Positions 57,109-64,000 of a stretch of 64,000 nt of DNA are shown here, piece by piece. Below the pieces are notes generated by a model that worked only from the letters and a program-made list of their open reading frames with translations, was not told the origin of the DNA and did no database searches. Position 1 is the stretch's first letter, and each line of letters opens with the position of its first letter. The position numbers and the translations under genes were made by a program. Origin of the DNA: Platanthera guangdongensis (taxonomy: Eukaryota > Streptophyta > Magnoliopsida > Asparagales > Orchidaceae); assembly GCA_039583875.1 (NCBI GenBank), contig CM077151.1, positions 118,273,519 to 118,337,518 on the forward strand, given 5' to 3'.

Positions 57109-58150
57109 GTCATACAATGCATCCATCATACCCTCTCTCTCCCTTCATTTAATTCATGCATGAACCTTCTCCTAAGCCTATGGCCGACCACCCTTCATGT
57201 CCCCTTCATTTCCTATCATCTAGAAGCTTCTCCATCTCCTATAAAATCCACCCCATCCCTCAACCAAGAAGAATTTTGGGAAGTGAAGTTTTAAGTTAAA
57301 TGTGAGTGGAGTTTGAGAGGGGAGAGTGCTTGTGAGTTGTTATTGTTAGTTTCATTATTGTATTAGATTTTTCATTATTGCAAGTTTTCTTCATATATAG
57401 TCTTGTCTTTTTAATACTTTGTGTACTCTTCTTTGCAAGTAATGAAAATGTTCATCTCTTATCTTGTTTGTCTTCCCTTTCAATTATGAGTAGATAATTT
57501 CTCTAGCCTTCGATCGTGAGGATCCATAAAATGAGATGAGGGTTTCTTTAATTTCATAGTTTTATTTTGTGCTTAATTTAACTCGATCCTTCTTTGATTT
57601 TTATTTTGTCGACTCTGTATTTCCCGTAAACGGTAGTAGGCTTTGGATCTCATATTTGAGTAGCAGAGGCTCGTGAATGTGAAAGATCACTCAAAGAAGA
57701 AGGAGTTGAACGCAACCCTAGAGATAGGATGACGTAAATCTTCCGATTGGAGTCAAATCCATAGTGCGGTCACGTCGATAATGCAACTTTAGGCCCCTTT
57801 GATTTGTAAAGAGATTTGATCAAGCGTCTATAAGTTAGGAGACTTAATGCTCTAGCGAGATTTTGTCTTATTTTCGAATCCGTCACGGTCGAGTTTGATT
57901 TACAAGCTTAAAACTATACTTTTTTATCTCCCTCATCTCGTTTCAGTGTGAATCTTCGATCGGATTATCTTTTATTATACGTTTTTCGTCTAAAAATTAT
58001 CTTTAGTTTTTCTCCGAAAACCATTTCTGAAAACCAACTTTCTTTCGGTAGGATAATAGTTCAAGCGTGAGTAGCAGTATTTGACAACCCCGTGTTTAAA
58101 TACGACCTTGATACTACAATTCGACAGGTACACTTGCCTGTTCGGGTTTT
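57109..58150 (+). repeat. Athila-3 LTR fragment
   Basis: TATA box TATAAAAT at 57240-57247. The right part reads GTTTAAATACGACCTTGATA and TTCGACAGGTACACTTGCCTG, which is collinear with the U5 end of the Athila-1 LTR (TTTTAATACGACACTTG and TTTCGATAGGTATACTTGCC on the minus strand). Plus orientation. No internal Athila region follows; the sequence changes into Sirevirus D at about 58150. Confidence 0.6.
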
Positions 58151-58159
58151 AGCCCATTA

Positions 58160-58400
58160 GGAGCTCGATGAACTAGGAAAGTTCGGAGATATTCGTCGAA
58201 CGAAGGACGACGAACTCTCCGAGAGTGAACTTGTTTTCGTCGAACGGAGATCGACGAATCCACTTCAGAAAACTTTCATCGAACGAAGCTCGATGAAATG
58301 CTTCAAACTCTTCCAGCTGAGGTGGACGAATTATTTCACTATCAATTATTTCGTCGATCTCAGGTCGAAGAACTTCTTATTTTTCATGGAACGGAGTTTG
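58160..58400. repeat. TCGTCGAACG word cluster 5' of accessory ORF (D)
   Basis: Copies of ATTCGTCGAACGAAG, TTTTCGTCGAACGGAGATCG, TTTCATCGAACGAAGCTCG and TTTCGTCGATCTCAGG. Same position as the 43085-43375 cluster in Sirevirus B. Confidence 0.85.
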
Positions 58401-58483
58401 TCGATTCATATTCCAAAAAATCTTATAACAAGGTTTTCTTCGACCTCCGTCCCTCGCTTTCTGTTCCCCCTTGCACTTGATCG

Positions 58484-58502
58484 TCGTTTCTCTCTTTTGC
58501 AG
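58484..58502 (+). promoter_or_regulatory. Splice-acceptor-like site before accessory ORF (D)
   Basis: CGTTTCTCTCTTTTGCAG, 37 bases before the ATG at 58540. Confidence 0.6.
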
Positions 58503-58539
58503 GTGATTTCATGCGATTCCAGCAGGAGCCCTAGCCGTA

Positions 58540-61491
58540 ATGAAGTTTGACACTGGATTTGACGTCGACTTCGATTCTTTTAAACAATCAGATCCTATTT
58601 TTCTACATATTCTGGAACTTCTGGAAGAACAACAATTGAAAAATCTGATGACTAATAGAATCAAACTGTCTGCAACTGAAATTCGAGAATGGGTTTACAC
58701 TTCATCAACATCAGAAGAGAATACCATGATAGGAAAAATCGCAGGTAATTCTGTTTCTTTGACTCCCGCAGTTTTGACTGAAATTTTTGATTTGATAAAT
58801 GGAGAAGAAGAACTGGATATAGATTCTGAAGAATATGACATGATGTTAAGTCTGATGGGTTATGCTGGAGATAACCCAAATAAGTTGTTAAAGAAACACT
58901 TATCTAATGAATACAAATTTCTGGCAGATATTGTGGGAAAGGTCTTGCTGGGCAAGCACACTGCCCATGACTACATCACCAGGCATCAATTCCTGGTCAT
59001 GTGTGCAGTGGTCAATAAGAAGAAAGTGGATTGGGCACAGATCATTTTTGATCTTATTAAGAAAAAGTTTAATAAGAAAGAAGTTTGCTTTGGAAGGATC
59101 CTGGGGATCTTCCTGAAGGAGAAGGCTACTGAATCCCTGGTCTCACAGACCATATTCATTAATGCCAGCAAGACGCTCATATGCACCTTGTTTGGCAGGT
59201 GGGAGAGGACCATAACTAAGCCATCCAAGGCTTCAACCTCTTCCACCCCAGCTTCTTAAAGCACCAGTGTTGTAAGAGCCACTCCCCACCGTACTGAAGA
59301 GATCATCCACACACCTCCATCTCTTCCAGAAACTCAACAACACTCAACCTCCATAGTTCATACTCCCTCTCTTCAACCACATCCACAACTCCAACAATAA
59401 CTCCAACAAATTCATTTCCGTACTACAGTTCTATCTTCTGCCACCTCTCCACCCCTAGATCTTACCAACATCCCCTCATCTCCTACTCAGGAATACCATC
59501 AACCCACTCCACCTCAATTACCCATATCCCCTAATGCTACACCAGATCCAACACCACCCTCATCTCCTCTTCCACCCCAATTATCCTCCATACCATCCTT
59601 CAATCTCCTGACATCTCCTTCCAATTCTCCTCCTCCTCCACATCCATCCACTCAGGATGTCCCCATGACAGATGTCCCTCCTCCACCATCTCCAACATCT
59701 ACCATCCCTCAAAATGTCTCCACCCAACATTCTACTGAACCATCTGCCACTCCACCTCTGGATCCCTCCACCATCTCCTCTGTAATTACTCTCATCACTC
59801 CTCTACTCAAATCTCTCATAGCAGAGGCCATTACACCTCTTGCTACTTCTATCTCCACCCTTTCTGCTCAACTCTCTGCCTTCACTGCTGCCCCCTCTTC
59901 ATTCAGGGGCCTAGCTCCAGTTCACACTGAAACCAGGCAGGGGGAGATGCTTAATGAAGAAGCTGAAGCAGCTCCAGCAGTAGCTGCAGTCTTAGTTTGT
60001 CCAGCTCCAGCAACAGCAGATACAAAGGCAGTTATAGCAGATACATAATTTATATCAGATGATACAGATTTAATTGATATGATTCATTTCATTGAGACTG
60101 ACATGGACTTTGATGAGACAGTTACTGAAGAAATAGTTACTGAAGAAATTCTTTCTATTGGTGATTTCATGTTAAATCCCATAGTAGACTTAATTCAATT
60201 ACTAAAAGTTTTTGATACTGCATTTATGAAAGTTATTCCTGCAGTATACACTAAGCCATCCTTGGCTATTGTTTTATATACTTCCCCAATCTCTCCAAAT
60301 GTTGCCAAGCAACTCAGGCATACTTTTGCTTCTTCAGAGCCAGTAGTCATGCCATCTCCAGAAGAAGTCATCACTGCTCCAATTTTTGTAATGGATGACT
60401 CTCCCATACCAGCTCTGGATGACTTGATCCTGGCTGATATTGAAGAATAAGAAAAGGCAGCTGCTGAAAGCACTGTCAGAATCAGTTCTCCACCTTCTGC
60501 TGTGGCTTCTCCTCCAGCTCTTGTTGAAGTTCCTGCTCAAGCTCTATCTCTACCTCCTACTCCTGAAAAGCCTATAATTTCTGCTGAGGCTCTGAAAGCT
60601 CTAAATAACCTATATGATAACCCTCAGGGATCTGATAATGATGATGATGAGGATGAGGATGATGACTCTGATGATGAGCCCAAGAGGAAGACAGTTTCCA
60701 AGAAAAGAAAGGCTCCTCCTCCTCCTGCTCCAAAGCCAAATCCAAACAATGACACTCCCTATTATGTTTTCCAAAAGATAACTCCATACAAAGGGATGCC
60801 AGCTTGGATGTGGCAATCCAAAAATGAACAAAAAGAGAGGAAGAAAAGCAGAAGGTAATCACCTCCTCCAGCTCAAAGATTCAGAAAGGATCCACCTCCT
60901 CCACCTCCTCCAGCTGCTGGTGCTTCAAGCACATCTTCTCAAAGATCTGCCCCACTTCAAACATATCAAAGACACCAAGGGAGATCAAATGGAAGCATCC
61001 AGCACATGCAGTACTCTTCAGGAAAGCATCATCAACAACAGCAGCAACATCAACAACAACATCAACAATTCACTGAACATCAACAAGCTGAAGTCTCTAA
61101 AAGACCAACCTCTCCTCCTGTTCCTTTTGAAGATCCAGAGACAGCTACTACTGCTAGAATGGTCATGTTCCAAGATTTAGTGGGCCTTTCTACGATTAAC
61201 AAAGTCAAAGCTGAAGGAAAGGATCCTTCTGAATATTTAACAATGTCAAAGTACAGGAAAGAGGAACTTAAGAGATTTGAAAAAGCTAACAAGATTTTCA
61301 ATGTGGATGACTACATGAAGTTGCATCCAGAAGCAGTTGTCCCCAGAGCCACATCTTTGAAGATTATAGGGGCTGCTGATATGACTATGACAAAAGTGCA
61401 AGCTTCAGATCCAAACAGAGAGATTGTGTTTACAAAGCCTGGAGTGAAGAGCAAGCAAGAAATGCCAAAGAAAAAGAAACAGAAGAAGTAA
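58540..61491 (+). pseudogene. Sirevirus D accessory protein, one frame with five TAA codons
   Basis: A 984-codon frame with no frameshift, interrupted by TAA at 59257, 59398, 60046, 60448 and 60856. Residues 1-239: the conserved domain (FDTGFDVDFDSFKQSD, IKLSATEIREWVY, LTPAVLTEIFDL, FLADIVGKVLLGKHTAHD, VDWAQIIFDLIKKKFNK, FINASKTLICTLFGRWE). Then a long Pro/Ser/Thr-rich part, an acidic run (SDNDDDEDEDDDSDDEPKRK) next to basic KKRKAPPP, a His/Gln-rich stretch, PPVPFEDPETATTARMVMF, DDYMKLHPEAVVPRA, and a basic KKKKQKK tail. Homologous along its length to 42954-39801. No membrane segment; predicted nuclear. Function unknown. Confidence 0.85.
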
Positions 61492-61650
61492 ATTTTGAAC
61501 TCTTATGTTTTCTACAATTATCTATAACTGCTCTATATTCTAAACAAAGCTTATATATCTGCTACATGTGTTGTTGATCTCTGCCAGGTATGTGCTTTTT
61601 ATGCTTTGTTTATTTTCAGTTTGATTTGAGTCTGTAATTAGTGACCTCAC

Positions 61651-61666
61651 CCAAATATGGGGAGAT
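61651..61666 (+). other. Sirevirus D polypurine tract
   Basis: AAATATGGGGAGAT directly before TGTTGG, as in Sirevirus B. Confidence 0.88.
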
Positions 61667-61831
61667 TGTTGGATCCCTAGTAAGATTTGGGCAAGGTTCA
61701 CTAAGTTACGATCATTTGACCCAACATGTATAGCTAGGGTCATAGTTGTGTCCTAGATTCTAGGACAAGTCCTTAGAATCAGCATCACATGGACCAGCCT
61801 TCAACTAACTGCCAGAGACTCAAGCCAGATT

Positions 61832-62690
61832 GTGTCGATACTTCAGCAAGGCTACGTAGACAACAGGCAGGAAATCTGTCGACAACAACTGTGTCGACAC
61901 CAGAAGCAAGAATATGTCGGCTCACAAAAGACTTGTGTCGACACACAGAATATCTGTCGACACCAACATCAACTGTGTCGACACACAAGATTTATGTCGA
62001 CACACTCCAGATTACTGTCAACACAATAACTATGTCGAGACAAGAAGTAATTGTGTCGACACCCAGGATTTTTGTCGACACATTCCCCAGAAGTTCTGTC
62101 AACAAGTTATCAGCTTGACGAACTTCATTCTCAGCTCGACGAACTTCATTCTCAGGTCGACAATCTTTGGACTCAACCTTCAGTATTCCAAGTTTAGTTG
62201 TTCTCTAGACTTAGGTCGACGAACTTAGTTCTCTGGTCGACGATTTCTGGATCCTTTAATTCAACCAGAAGCTTCTCAATTTTTCTAAGTCCAGAATCAT
62301 CTCCAGTCGACGAACTCAGAATTCTCAGCTTGACGAACTTTGAACACTTTGGCTAGAGTTATCCAGCAACAATTAGTGGTCCATAGCTCGACGAAATCAA
62401 ATTCTTAGGTCGACGATTTCTGGATATTTCAACTCTTTCATTTCAGAAGAATCTGTGAATATTCTTAAGTCCAAAATCAACTTCAGTCGACAAAGCCAGT
62501 TATCAGCTCGACGAACTTCAGACATAGAAAAGGCAGAGTTTCTGAAGCATACGATTCTGTTATCAGATCGACGATCTTGGAATTCAGCTCGACGAACAGA
62601 AGTTATCTGATCGACGAACACAGCAACTCAGCTCGAAAAACTGTGAACTCAGCTCGAAGATTTCTGTCATCTGTTCGACGATTCCAGACT
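61832..62690. repeat. GTGTCGACAC and CTCGACGAAC word clusters in U3 (D)
   Basis: 61832-62110: about twelve GTGTCGACAC palindromes or half-forms (clean at 61881, 61926, 61974 and 62050). 62110-62690: about fifteen CTCGACGAACTT / GGTCGACGATTTCTGG words. Two different words in successive blocks of the same LTR. Confidence 0.92.
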
Positions 62691-62928
62691 TAGTATTTCT
62701 TTCCTCTATCCTCATTCTATGGCAATAATTTCTGAATGATTTATGATAAAGTATTCTCTGAATATTACCGTTGGACGGTGCATTGATAAAGGCTTTCATC
62801 AGAATTATTGCTTTTCATTTTTACAAGCGACAGTTGGCGAAATAAATCAATGCAGTTTATTCTCGAGGCCGTCAGCATTGATTGCAGCAGAGGAATTCGA
62901 ATTTCAAAAGACAAATTCCTTCAGAAAA

Positions 62929-62936
62929 TATAAAAG
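62929..62936 (+). promoter_or_regulatory. TATA box of Sirevirus D LTR
   Basis: AATATAAAAGGG, about 240 bases downstream of the word cluster. Confidence 0.7.
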
Positions 62937-63763
62937 GGTTTTTTCTCTTTTCCTGAAGACACACAAGAACACAGTATACACAGAGACACACAGACACATA
63001 GAGAATTACAGTCAGTCTGTCTTCAAGAGTCTCTCTGCTCCATCATTCTTTCACAGCTTTCTGATACAGAAAAGAAGCCCTACGTTAGTGGCAGATCTGC
63101 TATTGAAGAAGAAGAACAATCAATCTAAATCAAGAGTCTTCTTTCTTCATCACTCCAGGAAACTTCAAAGGACTACAACTACTCTATCTATCAAGAAGTT
63201 CCTGCTGATTTCTCTGATAAAGGCTTAAAGACTGAAGGCCTATCAACTTGTAGCAAAGCTCCAGATTTCCCTGAACTATTCTACTTCTCAGGGGGAGCTT
63301 CTTGCTAATATCATATTTACTTATCTTCTCTCTGATTGTTGACAGAGAAGACACCATCACCTCTCACCCCTCTTTGTATAAAGGGTTGTCATCTCCCTTC
63401 AAAAGTGATTCTTGGTTACAAGTCACTTGACCAAAAGACTTGAGATTCAGTTTTTGAGGACCATATCAAAAGCTCATTGGTGTTAGGCACCTGATCAAAA
63501 ATCTGAGTGGATTCCTACCAGGGTGGTCGAAGAGTGGATGTACCCAGGTTGTGGAACCACTATAAATTTCTTGTGTCGTCTAGTTGCCCTTTCTTTTGTT
63601 TCTTGCTGTGGCTGGATTGTTAGTTAGTTGTTGCTGTGTTTTATCTTTTAATCTATTTCTTACAGCACTAGGACTTGTCTGCAATAGCCAAAAAAATTTA
63701 TAAGCTTTAAATACTCTATTCACCCCCTCTCTAGAGTTTTCCTAATCTAACAGCTCACTTTCA

Positions 63764-64000
63764 GTTTCAACCTCTGTTGAGGTGATTTGGCCACCTAAAC
63801 CCACAAGGGGTAGTTTGACATAAATACCCCTCTTGGGGCAAGGCTAGGGTTTGCTAAAATCCAAACCAAATCATCACCAAATGGGATGAAAATTTACACA
63901 GAGGCCTATTTTGACCTCAAGAACCTCTCACCAAAATTTGGGAGTATTTGGAGGTAATTAGGTCCCATAATTAATTTAATCATTGTTTAGTAAGTAATTA
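63764..64000 (-). repeat. Second copy of Tekay-like LTR B sequence
   Basis: Collinear with 32143-32380 (shared TTTCAACCTCTGTTGAGGTG, TTTGGCCAC, CTCACCAAAATTTGGGAG). This is the target into which Sirevirus D inserted, and it continues past the window edge. Confidence 0.88.

Larger units (their letters stand above)
58151..63763 (+). mobile_element. Sirevirus D, 5'-truncated
   Basis: Plus-strand element retaining only the region from just after RNase H: a word cluster, the accessory ORF, polypurine tract and complete 3' LTR. Gag and pol are absent. LTR ends, PPT and accessory ORF are clearly related to Sirevirus B but well diverged. The 3' end sits in a Tekay-like LTR (63764 onward). Confidence 0.88.
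61667..63763 (+). repeat. Sirevirus D 3' LTR
   Basis: Starts TGTTGGATCCC and ends CAGCTCACTTTCA. The edge carries ATTCACCCCCTCTCTAG, the Sirevirus signature. U3 holds a two-part word cluster (61832-62690), then the TATA box and a leader. Confidence 0.92.

Noticed and set aside
62743..63228. 161-codon plus-strand ORF
   Set aside because: Lies in R/U5 of the Sirevirus D LTR, no domain, composition typical of leader sequence.

Overview
The window is nuclear DNA of a flowering plant, almost certainly gene-poor heterochromatin. I find no intact host gene. Nearly everything is a nest of LTR retrotransposons plus one CACTA DNA transposon and one SINE-like insertion. The plant identification rests on lineage-specific features: Athila-, Tat-, Tekay- and Sirevirus-type pol proteins, plant tRNA primer sites, and a TNP2-type CACTA transposase. 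The species cannot be named from this.

Layout. (1) 1-15179: a decayed Sirevirus (A, minus strand), split in its integrase region by a complete Athila-type Ty3/gypsy element (166-11614, minus) with two ~1.8 kb LTRs and a perfect 5-bp ATATT target duplication. Sirevirus A gag and a 5' LTR follow (11620-15179). (2) 15180-18374: a CACTA element (minus) with TNP2 remnants, carrying a ~1 kb insert with a piece of a retrotransposon accessory gene. (3) 18375-20427: unassigned DNA and a lone LTR. (4) 20428-27018: Sirevirus C (minus), heavily mutated. (5) 27019-34927: two stacked Tekay/Del-like LTR regions, an integrase tail, a SINE and a tiny LTR relic. (6) 35350-38123: 3' LTR and 3' UTR of a second Athila. 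(7) 38124-49430: Sirevirus B (minus), with both LTRs, gag-pol and a large extra ORF. (8) 49431-49930: a 500-bp N gap. (9) 49931-57100: the 3' half of a Tat-lineage element (plus), with an inverted piece at its start, an 86-bp tandem array, an antisense multi-exon gene and a probable 3' LTR. (10) 57100-58150: a third Athila LTR fragment. (11) 58151-63763: the 3' half of Sirevirus D (plus), with the same extra ORF as B and a complete 3' LTR, inserted in (12) a second copy of the Tekay-like LTR sequence (63764-64000).

The most interesting signal is shared across elements. At least seven LTRs carry a cluster of short CpG-containing palindromic words directly upstream of their TATA box, and each family has its own word. 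In Sireviruses B and D, and in the fragment at 15.4-16.3 kb, a similar cluster also lies directly 5' of an accessory ORF that sits where env-like genes sit. In B and D this ORF is preceded by a strong splice acceptor and encodes a putative nuclear protein: a conserved ~230-aa domain, a proline-rich middle, an acidic/basic segment and a basic tail, with no membrane segment seen. I propose that the accessory protein and the palindromic arrays form a sequence-specific self-recognition or anti-silencing pair. That is an inference to test, not something the sequence proves.
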